Shown here: in pieces, positions 1 to 4,946 of the stretch
How positions within the stretch are numbered: the stretch's first letter is position 1
Layout: every line of letters begins with the position of its first letter
NCBI GenBank assembly: GCA_900556195.1
Contig: USOJ01000089.1
Span: 1-5,789 of the forward strand
DNA: 5,789 nucleotides
From: an uncultured Eubacteriales bacterium
GTDB lineage: Bacteria > Bacillota > Clostridia > Christensenellales > Borkfalkiaceae
Direction: 5' to 3'
Notes under the pieces: model-generated
What the model saw: the letters and a program-made list of their open reading frames with translations, nothing else
Told to the model about the DNA's origin: nothing
Database searches by the model: none
Program-made: the position numbers and the translations under genes

Positions 1-287
1 CCGACCATATAAATATCGTCCTGCGCGTCGGCGGCATCCATATCCTGTTTTACTTTTTCGTCGAGCGACGGGTCGCTGTCGATATTTACGAGTATGCCCG
101 TATTGTCGTAAAAGTCGTCGGCGACGTCGTTAAGGAAGTCTTTGCCGAGCCCTTTTTCGAGAAGCATTACGGATATTTCGCCGTTTCCGCCTTTTTTATC
201 GTTTTTGCCGCTGCACGAAGTCGCCGAAACCGTAGCGCCGACGATCATCGCGCCGCATAAAATCGCAGAAATAATTTTATTCTTCAT
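1..287 (-). CDS. Extracellular solute-binding lipoprotein of a sugar-type ABC transporter (3' end beyond window)
   Basis: Only the first 95 codons are in the window; the gene continues past the left edge. The start has a short basic N-terminus (MKNK), a hydrophobic stretch (about residues 5-20) and Cys25 in SATSC, which fits a lipoprotein signal although Ala at -3 is a weaker lipobox residue. The mature part opens with a beta strand (EISVMLL) and then GLGKDFLNDVADDFYDNTGILVNI. This resembles the first helix and strand of carbohydrate-binding proteins of the SBP_bac_1 type, where a helix ending in 'F...TGI.VN' is typical. The role inferred is binding a sugar or oligosaccharide at the outer face of the membrane and passing it to an ABC permease, whose genes may follow to the left. 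AGGAG at 296-300, 8 nt before the ATG, supports the start. The start overlaps the end of the upstream gene by 11 bp, so translation is probably coupled. Substrate is unknown. Confidence 0.78.
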   Translation of the reverse strand, partial: MKNKIISAILCGAMIVGATVSATSCSGKNDKKGGNGEISVMLLEKGLGKDFLNDVADDFYDNTGILVNIDSDPSLDEKVKQDMDAADAQDDIYMV

Positions 288-2787
288 CTTTTTTTCTCCT
301 TAAAATCATAGGTATAGTCATCGCCGCCGCGAGCGGTAAAATTCCCATAGCGGAAATTCCGCCCTTGCAGCCTTTTTTAACTTCTTTTTTGCCTTTGTTG
401 AATACGAACTCTTCGCCGTAAAACGTGCCGTATTCGTTGGTAATTTTCGCCCTTACGACTATTTCGTAATCGTTTTCGGCGAATATTCCGTTTCCGTCGA
501 TTCTCGCCTTACCTTTTACGACTTCGTACTCTATAACGTCGAAAGCGGTGGTCATGTTCGCTTCGCACGAAAGCGTCGCTTTTTTGCCTTTCGCCAATAC
601 GGTCTTATTCGCCGTCGTCGTAATCTTCATTTCTTTTACTTCGGAAGTCTTCGCAGGCGCAACCGTAACCATGCTGCCGCCCGCGCCTTCGATAAGTCCG
701 CAGAAGTTCGAACCGAGCCCCGAAAGTTTGTCGATGTTGTCTTCGATTAACTTTTCGCCGTTGACTTTAAGATATACCACCGCGCCCGCAGAAACCTTTT
801 CGTCCGCGATAAAGTAGTCTACGCAACCTATTTCTATTTCGTATTCGGTATCTTTTACGAACGGCGAAGCAATCGACATAGAACCGATTATCACGATATC
901 GTCCGCAATTACGAGTTTATATCCGCTCTTCGCGTTCGTGTTTTTACCGCGGAAAGCAAACGTACAACCGAAGTCGTCGCCGCCGAACTTAATCTTCATT
1001 TTTACGGAGTAACCGCCGTTTTTAACGGAAACGTTCGTCGCGTTTATCATCGACTGACCGCTATCCGTCGTATTACCTTCGATTTTCGTATAGGTTATCG
1101 AATTGCCTATCGGCACTAAATCGGATACGTCGTATTCGTCGTAACCCTCGGCAAGCCTTATCTGCGGAGAGTAAAAACTCATCAAGCCGATATCGGTAAG
1201 TTGACCGTCAATTTCGCGTTGTTTATCAACGCTCATTACGGTAATATCGGAAACTTCGTTCGTTTCGGGAGCGTATCCGTCGATACGTGCGGTTTTGAAC
1301 GGAGCCTGATATATCGCCACGTCGCCGTCTTCCGAAACGTTATAGTCGCCGCTCATCATACATTCGGCGTAAGCGACTTTCATACCCTGCGTAATCTGAA
1401 CGAAAAATACGAATCCGTCGTTATCTCTCTTATCTTTTTTGTTTACCGCGCCGAACTTTACGAAAAACTCGCCTTTTTCAAACGTAAATTCATCGTTGGA
1501 ATAAGATATTACGGAAGGTGACCCCTGCAAACCGTTATAGAAGAAATCGAACCATAAGCATTCGCTTTGTTCGGCGTCCGCAGCCTTGTTGCCCGCATAA
1601 CGAAGTCTGACCGTGGGTGCTCCGTCCGTAAGCCAATAGTTGCCGTTATCGTAAACGCTTCTCAATTCCAATGCGAGATACACGTCGCCGCCGACGTATT
1701 CCGAACGGAACTCTACTTGCGGCTCGGCGTTTTTACCCGAAATTTTAATCGACTGACAATAACCGACAGTACTCGGATCTCCGCTCGTAAATTTAACGTT
1801 GCCGTTCGCGTCCTTTTCCGCGCCCGCTTTAAGTTTGACTACGGGAGCCGCAGCGACGAAATCTTCTATTTTAACCGTGTTTATATCTATGGTTTTCTTA
1901 TCCGTACCTTTCGTCGCTTTTACGTACCCTACGGGAAGATCGGGGATTTCGTCTTCGGTTTCGTATACCGTTTCGTTACCGACCCATACCGTGTAATCTT
2001 CGGCAAGTTTATATTCGAGTGTATCGCCGCCGTTCAACACCGAGCCTTGCTTAAACGTCAGGCTGTGTTTGCCTATTTCGGTGGAAGCGGTCGCTCCGTC
2101 GATTATATTTTCATAATCGACCAACAAAAGCATAGTCGTATCGCCGTTCTCCAACACCCAATATCCTGCGGAAACGGTCTTTTCGTTATCCGTCCCCTCG
2201 TCGACCACACAGGTAAAGTCGCCGCGGGTCTTCGTAGTAAGACTTTCCGCTTCGGTATCGACGTAAATGCAATACCTCGACCGGAAGTCCTGCGAAGCGG
2301 AATCGGGATTAAACGCGAAGGTTATATTGCTTTGACTCTTTACGACTTTAAGCGAAAACGAACCGTTATTCGTTTCGATAACCGCGTCTTTCTTTATAGT
2401 ATAAACGCCGCCTACGTCCGTACCCGCTTTAATCGTTATCGTAGACTTACCCACTTTGGGTACTTCGGCTTCGTAAACGATAATCGCAAGATCTCCTTTC
2501 GAATACGACGTTTCAACCGGTTTCGTCGTTCCGTTAATGTCGACCGACATTTCGGGATTGCCGCTTAACTTCGACCATAAATTTTCGTTTTCGTTAAGCC
2601 AGATCAAATACCTTCCGCCACCGGTTGTCTGCCATGCGCCGCTTACTTTCGTTATTTCGACTTCTTCTTTTACCGTATCTTCGGCTTTCGCGGTAGTGCG
2701 GGCAAAGCCAAGACCGAGCGAAACGAATAACGCGAAGACCGCTATAAGCGCGGCGACGACTACGTTCTTTGATTTGCTTTTTATCAT
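277..2787 (-). CDS. Large secreted beta-rich surface protein with C-terminal membrane anchor
   Basis: This is an 836-aa protein of unknown exact function. Residues 1-35 form a signal peptide (KSKSK, hydrophobic residues 9-28, likely cleavage after AKA, residues 33-35). Residues about 58-141 and 170-272 look like two diverged copies of one beta-sandwich unit. Residues about 315-500 and 563-712 have the alternating strands of concanavalin-A/laminin-G-like sandwiches. Residues about 717-798 resemble a bacterial Ig-like (Big_2) domain. The C-terminus has KKGCKGG (804-810), a hydrophobic segment (811-829) and the tail RRKKDEE, which would hold it in the membrane facing out. The ATG at 2787 is preferred over an in-frame ATG at 2832, because AGGAGG lies 5 nt upstream of 2787 and the longer form would put 15 charged residues before the signal peptide. 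First gene of the operon, ahead of a solute-binding lipoprotein gene. I infer a carbohydrate- or polymer-binding role; no catalytic motif is visible. Confidence 0.85.
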   Translation of the reverse strand: MIKSKSKNVVVAALIAVFALFVSLGLGFARTTAKAEDTVKEEVEITKVSGAWQTTGGGRYLIWLNENENLWSKLSGNPEMSVDINGTTKPVETSYSKGDLAIIVYEAEVPKVGKSTITIKAGTDVGGVYTIKKDAVIETNNGSFSLKVVKSQSNITFAFNPDSASQDFRSRYCIYVDTEAESLTTKTRGDFTCVVDEGTDNEKTVSAGYWVLENGDTTMLLLVDYENIIDGATASTEIGKHSLTFKQGSVLNGGDTLEYKLAEDYTVWVGNETVYETEDEIPDLPVGYVKATKGTDKKTIDINTVKIEDFVAAAPVVKLKAGAEKDANGNVKFTSGDPSTVGYCQSIKISGKNAEPQVEFRSEYVGGDVYLALELRSVYDNGNYWLTDGAPTVRLRYAGNKAADAEQSECLWFDFFYNGLQGSPSVISYSNDEFTFEKGEFFVKFGAVNKKDKRDNDGFVFFVQITQGMKVAYAECMMSGDYNVSEDGDVAIYQAPFKTARIDGYAPETNEVSDITVMSVDKQREIDGQLTDIGLMSFYSPQIRLAEGYDEYDVSDLVPIGNSITYTKIEGNTTDSGQSMINATNVSVKNGGYSVKMKIKFGGDDFGCTFAFRGKNTNAKSGYKLVIADDIVIIGSMSIASPFVKDTEYEIEIGCVDYFIADEKVSAGAVVYLKVNGEKLIEDNIDKLSGLGSNFCGLIEGAGGSMVTVAPAKTSEVKEMKITTTANKTVLAKGKKATLSCEANMTTAFDVIEYEVVKGKARIDGNGIFAENDYEIVVRAKITNEYGTFYGEEFVFNKGKKEVKKGCKGGISAMGILPLAAAMTIPMILRRKKDEE

Positions 2788-2792
2788 ATTTG

Positions 2793-2798
2793 CCTCCT
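2793..2798 (-). promoter_or_regulatory. Ribosome binding site deciding the surface-protein start
   Basis: Reads AGGAGG on the minus strand with a 5-nt spacer (CAAAT) to the ATG at 2787. It would lie inside the coding region if the upstream ATG at 2832 were used. That ATG falls in the loop of the leader hairpin and has no comparable site in front of it. Confidence 0.85.
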
Positions 2799-2818
2799 TA
2801 ATTCTTCCGTCAAGGGTA

Positions 2819-2842
2819 TCTTCTCGCCGCAAGGCGAGAAGA
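2819..2842 (-). promoter_or_regulatory. Leader hairpin of the surface-protein operon
   Basis: A perfect 10-bp inverted repeat (2819-2828 with 2833-2842, including TTCTCGCC/GGCGAGAA) closes a 4-nt loop, read GCAA on the plus strand and TTGC in the minus-strand transcript. It overlaps an adjoining perfect 14-bp palindrome, GAGGGGTACCCCTC (2841-2854). Both lie in the predicted 5' leader between the transcription start near 2864 and the ribosome binding site. There is no U-run after the stem, so this is not a standard terminator. It may stabilise the mRNA or act as a protein or RNA control element; this is inference. Confidence 0.55.
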
Positions 2843-2870
2843 GGGGTACCCCTCCGCTTTCTGCATTTTT

Positions 2871-2899
2871 ATTATATCATTGCAAAAGCGTAGTGTGTT
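2871..2899 (-). promoter_or_regulatory. Operon promoter: extended -10 with weak -35
   Basis: On the minus strand the -10 reads TATAAT (2871-2876), preceded by TG and one base, forming the extended -10 TGATATAAT. Seventeen bases upstream the -35 position reads AACACA (2894-2899), only 3 of 6 matches to TTGACA. A strong -10 with a poor -35 is what one expects of a promoter helped by an activator such as the divergent AraC-type protein. Start predicted near 2864. Confidence 0.6.
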
Positions 2900-2905
2900 A
2901 GGCTT

Positions 2906-2925
2906 ATTTTTGCAATATTTTTGCA
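2906..2925. repeat. Phased ATTTTTGCA direct repeats, candidate operator
   Basis: ATTTTTGCA occurs at 2906-2914 and again at 2917-2925, an 11-bp period that puts both copies on the same DNA face. An inverted partner, ATTGCAAAA (2879-2887), is a perfect reverse complement of TTTTGCAAT (2908-2916) and lies between the -10 and -35 of the minus-strand promoter. Relative to that promoter's predicted start the tandem copies cover about -42 to -61, a usual position for AraC-family activators, which bind short direct repeats with their two helix-turn-helix units. Function is inferred. Confidence 0.45.
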
Positions 2926-2941
2926 TAATCTTATCATATTA

Positions 2942-2970
2942 TTGACAAAAGCCCGTTTTTTTTATAGAAT
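2942..2970 (+). promoter_or_regulatory. SigA-type promoter of the AraC-family regulator
   Basis: A perfect -35 TTGACA (2942-2947), a 17-bp spacer and the -10 TAGAAT (2965-2970, one mismatch to TATAAT). The start point expected 7 nt after the -10 falls on about 2977, the A of an ATG, so the transcript would have little or no leader. Confidence 0.7.
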
Positions 2971-2976
2971 ATGGTT

Positions 2977-3915
2977 ATGAAGACTTATAAATACGAATTT
3001 TTGGGCGGCAGACAGCCCGAAATCGCAACCCCCGTAGACACTCATACCGAATTCGAAATAACCGCGCTTATTTCGGTATATTACAACAGATTCGCCCCGT
3101 CGTTCCGCTTCCCCGGAGAAAGACACAATTTTTTCGAATTTTATTACGTCGTAAACGGCGATATGGTTACGACGATAGACGATAAAAAATATTATATGTC
3201 CGCGGGCGATTATATTATGGTTCCGCCTATGCATTACCACAGTATGGAGCCGCGCAAGACTTACGCCACGGGCATATCGGTCTTGTTTGACGCGTCGGGA
3301 TATCCCGAAACGGTTTTCGGCGGTAAATTATCGTCGTTCGGAAAACAAATACTCTCGAATCTCGTAAATTGTTACGCCCAAAACGTAAACGATTCAGAAT
3401 TCCGCCCCAAAGTTTTGCCGTCGCAGAGTTACGAAAAAGATTTCGCCTACGCCCACACGCTGAAATTATGCGTAGAAAATATCGCTCTTATCGCTCTCTA
3501 CGATTATAATCAGGCTAAACCCAAAGAAACGAACTCGCAAAAGAATAAGGATGAACTCGCGGTAAAAATTCTTGCTTATTTAGAAAAAAATTATAAGGAA
3601 AACCCTTCGCTTCAAAAAATTTCGGAAGACCTGAATTACAGCGTTCCGCACATATGCCGAACGTTCAGAAGAGCCTATAACGAAACCGTAGTCAACTATA
3701 TAATAAAACTTAAAATCGACGAGGCGTTGAAACTCATCGAACAAAACGCCATGTCTTTCCGCCAAATTTCCGACGAACTCGGTTTCGACGGCGTAGCGTA
3801 TTTTTCGAGAATTTTCAAACAATACACCGGTACAACCCCGTCCGCGTACCGCAAATTCGCGATATATTCTCACCTGCTGAATTCCAAATATCTCCCCTAC
3901 AACTTCGAACTTTAA
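2977..3915 (+). CDS. AraC-family transcriptional regulator (cupin plus double HTH)
   Basis: This gene encodes 312 aa from the ATG at 2977, or 314 aa from the in-frame ATG at 2971. Numbering from 2971, residues about 30-110 form an AraC-type cupin sensor domain (RHNFFEFYYVVNGD, then AGDYIMVPPMHYH, with H52, E56, H88 and H90 as likely pocket residues). A linker follows, rich in K, E, N and Q (about 182-195). The DNA-binding domain (about 195-297) has two helix-turn-helices: SLQKISEDLNYSVPHICRTF and FRQISDELGFDGVAYFSRIF. It ends in the family signature FSRIFKQYTGTTPSAYRK. Family knowledge says such proteins bind a small ligand, often a sugar, and activate nearby operons. The divergent surface-protein/ABC-transporter operon is the obvious target. 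There is no Shine-Dalgarno sequence before either ATG. The promoter position favours 2977 as a leaderless start, hence this choice. Confidence 0.9.
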   Translation: MKTYKYEFLGGRQPEIATPVDTHTEFEITALISVYYNRFAPSFRFPGERHNFFEFYYVVNGDMVTTIDDKKYYMSAGDYIMVPPMHYHSMEPRKTYATGISVLFDASGYPETVFGGKLSSFGKQILSNLVNCYAQNVNDSEFRPKVLPSQSYEKDFAYAHTLKLCVENIALIALYDYNQAKPKETNSQKNKDELAVKILAYLEKNYKENPSLQKISEDLNYSVPHICRTFRRAYNETVVNYIIKLKIDEALKLIEQNAMSFRQISDELGFDGVAYFSRIFKQYTGTTPSAYRKFAIYSHLLNSKYLPYNFEL

Positions 3916-3920
3916 CCCCG

Positions 3921-3959
3921 AAACGATTCTTTTTTCGTTTCTTTCAATAAGAGTCGTTT
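3921..3959 (+). terminator. Possible weak intrinsic terminator after the regulator
   Basis: AAACGATTCTT (3921-3931) can pair with AAGAGTCGTTT (3949-3959) over 11 bp with one G-U pair. It starts 5 nt after the stop codon and is followed by a short T-rich stretch. The loop is large (17 nt) and the stem AT-rich, so termination may be inefficient. Confidence 0.35.
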
Positions 3960-3986
3960 TAGGTTTGATGTTCTCCGCCAAAGGTA

Positions 3987-4023
3987 AATAATACGAACCT
4001 GAGAAATCGGGGGTCGTATTATT
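3987..4023. terminator. Second inverted repeat downstream of the regulator, possible terminator
   Basis: AATAATACGA (3987-3996) and TCGTATTATT (4014-4023) form a perfect 10-bp inverted repeat, with a possible inner CC/GG pairing after an A/G mismatch. It sits between the regulator and the tRNA promoter at 4122. Sequence after the stem is only mildly T-rich on the plus strand, so the terminator call is tentative. Nothing else recognisable was seen between 3960 and 4121. Confidence 0.3.
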
Positions 4024-4121
4024 CTTGGCTGATATTGGCTATTATATGATAAAAGTATTCTGCCGCAAAGCGTTTGCCGCGAAATATTTCAATAAAAAGA
4101 ACTAAAAATGACTTAAAAAAT

Positions 4122-4150
4122 TTGACTTAACGCCGATAATATAGTACAAT
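4122..4150 (+). promoter_or_regulatory. Strong promoter of the resident tRNA-Arg gene
   Basis: The -35 TTGACT (4122-4127), a 17-bp spacer and the -10 TACAAT (4145-4150) form a near-consensus SigA promoter. Its predicted start, near 4157, leaves a leader of about 23 nt before the tRNA 5' end at 4180. An intact promoter in front of a broken tRNA shows this was the original chromosomal gene. Confidence 0.7.
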
Positions 4151-4179
4151 AAAAACCGTCGATAAAGGCAAAATAAAAC

Positions 4180-4220
4180 GCTTCCGTAGTTAAATGGATA
4201 TAACAAACCCCTCCTAAGGG
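4180..4220 (+). pseudogene. Disrupted tRNA-Arg(CCU), 5' half only
   Basis: The sequence reads as a bacterial tRNA-Arg(CCU) from its first base: acceptor strand GCTTCCG (4180-4186), TA at positions 8-9, a D-arm with GTTA/TAAC paired around AATGGATA (A20, the arginine identity base, present), anticodon stem starting AACCC, and loop CTCCTAA with anticodon CCT at 4213-4215. From memory the D-arm and anticodon arm closely match E. coli argW. After GGG (4218-4220) pairing fails: the next bases are AG where TT is needed. No T-arm and no 3' acceptor strand (it should read CGGAAGC) follow within the expected distance. The transcript cannot fold to a functional tRNA. The break in the anticodon arm fits a tyrosine-integrase crossover there. 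Confidence 0.75.
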
Positions 4221-4222
4221 AG
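4206..4222. other. Probable left attachment site core of the mobile element
   Basis: The anticodon stem-loop of the broken tRNA (CCC, CTCCTAA loop, GGG) is where tRNA sequence gives way to unrelated sequence, so the crossover should lie in about 4211-4220. Tyrosine integrases commonly use anticodon arms, with the stem as paired core-binding sites and the 7-base loop as the overlap. The opposite junction is outside the window. Confidence 0.5.
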
Positions 4223-4312
4223 TGCTTAACTCGGTTAAAAACACAACATATTGAGTTAGGATATAGCATTTACAACTAAATATTGTGGTTTGGCTTTTAG
4301 AAAGTAATACTT

Positions 4313-4343
4313 GGTATTGTTTTAGGTATTGTTTCGGTATTGT
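4313..4343. repeat. Three phased GGTATTGT repeats, candidate integrase arm sites
   Basis: GGTATTGT occurs at 4313-4320, 4325-4332 and 4336-4343, spaced 12 and 11 bp, about one helical turn. A fourth partial copy, TATTGT, is at 4281-4286. Distance from the presumed crossover is about 100-130 bp. Short direct repeats at such a distance are typical of arm-type sites bound by the N-terminal domain of tyrosine integrases. They also end just upstream of the -35 of the second tRNA promoter, so a transcriptional role is possible. Confidence 0.45.
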
Positions 4344-4351
4344 AAAATCTT

Positions 4352-4380
4352 TTGCAATAACTTTCAAATCGTGCTAAAAT
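4352..4380 (+). promoter_or_regulatory. Promoter of the complete tRNA-Arg
   Basis: The -35 TTGCAA (4352-4357), a 17-bp spacer and the -10 TAAAAT (4375-4380), preceded by TG and one base (extended -10). Predicted start near 4387, about 3 nt before the mature tRNA 5' end. Confidence 0.6.
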
Positions 4381-4389
4381 ATCAAATAT

Positions 4390-4466
4390 CTGCCTGTACC
4401 TCAGTAGGATAGAGGGTCCGCCTCCTAAGCGGAACGCCGTTGGTTCGACTCCAATCAGGCAGGCCA
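4390..4466 (+). tRNA. tRNA-Arg(CCU), complete, CCA encoded
   Basis: All arms fold without forcing. The acceptor CTGCCTG pairs with CAGGCAG (7 bp, an unusual C1-G72 first pair), the D-stem CCTC with GAGG, the anticodon stem TCCGC with GCGGA, and the T-stem GTTGG with CCAAT (one G-U). The T-loop is TTCGACT, the variable loop ACGCC, the discriminator G, then CCA (4464-4466). The anticodon CCT is at 4424-4426 and reads AGG codons. A20 and C35, the main arginyl-tRNA synthetase identity bases, are both present. Outside conserved tRNA positions it differs strongly from the disrupted tRNA at 4180, so it is not a duplicate of it. It lies inside the inferred element and would replace the lost tRNA. Confidence 0.95.
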
Positions 4467-4470
4467 TTTT

Positions 4471-4505
4471 TCAGTCACTTCTTGCGTGGAGTGACTGATT
4501 TTTTT
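4471..4505 (+). terminator. Rho-independent terminator of the complete tRNA-Arg
   Basis: TCAGTCACT (4471-4479) pairs perfectly with AGTGACTGA (4490-4498) around a 10-nt loop, followed by seven T (4499-4505). It starts 5 nt after the CCA. The last codons of the convergent 156-aa gene are written in the opposite strand of this hairpin. Confidence 0.85.
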
Positions 4506-4945
4506 ATGCCTAAGCACTGCATATATTTCCTCCACATTTTGCTTTCGCGACGGTTGATTTTCTTGAGGTGTGGCAAAAGCTGATCGTAGTTTACAATCCA
4601 TTTATTGCCGAACTTATACTTAAATACCGTTGTGTCCGTTTTCAAAAAATCGCGTATTTCATCGGCGTGTATAAAACGGTCGCCCGTCTTTCGATGTTTG
4701 TTCCACTCTCTCGCACAATCTTTAATGCACCTTAACTTGGGTATTTTGTATTCGTGTGCCTGCAAATCATACGGGTATACTTTCTCAAAGAAATCTTTTG
4801 AGTCAATCAAGATTATGTTTTGTGTAAGCGTATGCTTAATCCCGTTTTCGAGAGCGATTCTGCGAACGTTATTACGCCTTATGATTGTGCCTTCATCTTC
4901 TTGCTTAAACATTCTGTGAATGTCGCCTGATGTCAGATATTTCAT
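4475..4945 (-). CDS. Two-module DNA-binding-type protein of the element, C-terminal half excisionase-like
   Basis: This 156-aa basic protein belongs to no family that I recognise as a whole. Residues about 1-55 (LTSGDIHRMF, NNVRRIALENGIKH, IILIDSKDFFEKV) have the helix-turn-helix plus wing pattern of MerR/excisionase-like domains. Residues about 70-130 (PKLRCIKDCAREW through KYKFGNKWIVNYDQLLPHL) align with the neighbouring 65-aa protein, sharing P-(K/R)-LR-x-I-x-D, GN-x-W, N-x-D and LL. The tail is Lys/Arg-rich. AGGAG (4953-4957) lies 7 nt before the ATG, inside the end of the upstream gene. That gene's TAA stops 1 nt before this ATG, so the two are translationally linked. The TGA lies within the tRNA terminator hairpin. 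The inferred role is a recombination directionality factor or element regulator; this is not certain. Confidence 0.75.
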   Translation of the reverse strand: MKYLTSGDIHRMFKQEDEGTIIRRNNVRRIALENGIKHTLTQNIILIDSKDFFEKVYPYDLQAHEYKIPKLRCIKDCAREWNKHRKTGDRFIHADEIRDFLKTDTTVFKYKFGNKWIVNYDQLLPHLKKINRRESKMWRKYMQCLGIKKSVTPRKK

Positions 4946-4946
4946 A

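Noticed and set aside
1567..2568. A 333-codon plus-strand open frame inside the surface-protein gene
   Set aside because: It is an antisense shadow of a coding region with a clear signal peptide and domain structure; it has no ribosome binding site and an Arg/Phe/Tyr-rich composition typical of antisense reading.
3580..3981. A 133-codon minus-strand open frame antisense to the AraC gene end
   Set aside because: It overlaps the well-conserved helix-turn-helix coding region and shows no start signal or family pattern.
4081..4090. GAAATATTTC palindrome
   Set aside because: A 10-bp AT-rich palindrome is expected by chance in such sequence, and nothing nearby gives it a role.
4313..4343. GGTATTGT repeats as a CRISPR array
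   Set aside because: The units are only 8 bp with 3-4 bp spacers, far too short for CRISPR repeats and spacers, and no cas gene is present.
4113..4367. An 84-codon minus-strand open frame across the tRNA region
   Set aside because: It starts at a TTG with no ribosome binding site, runs antisense through the tRNA promoter, the tRNA remnant and the phased repeats, and has no recognisable protein pattern.
4216..4389. Group I intron in the anticodon loop of tRNA-Arg(CCU), as known in some bacteria
   Set aside because: No 3' exon able to pair with the 5' half (T-arm and CGGAAGC) follows at a suitable distance, and the second tRNA is complete by itself with a different acceptor stem.
4390..4466. 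The two tRNA-Arg(CCU) sequences as a simple tandem duplication
   Set aside because: Their acceptor strands, D-stems and anticodon stems differ; only conserved positions and the CTCCTAA loop agree.
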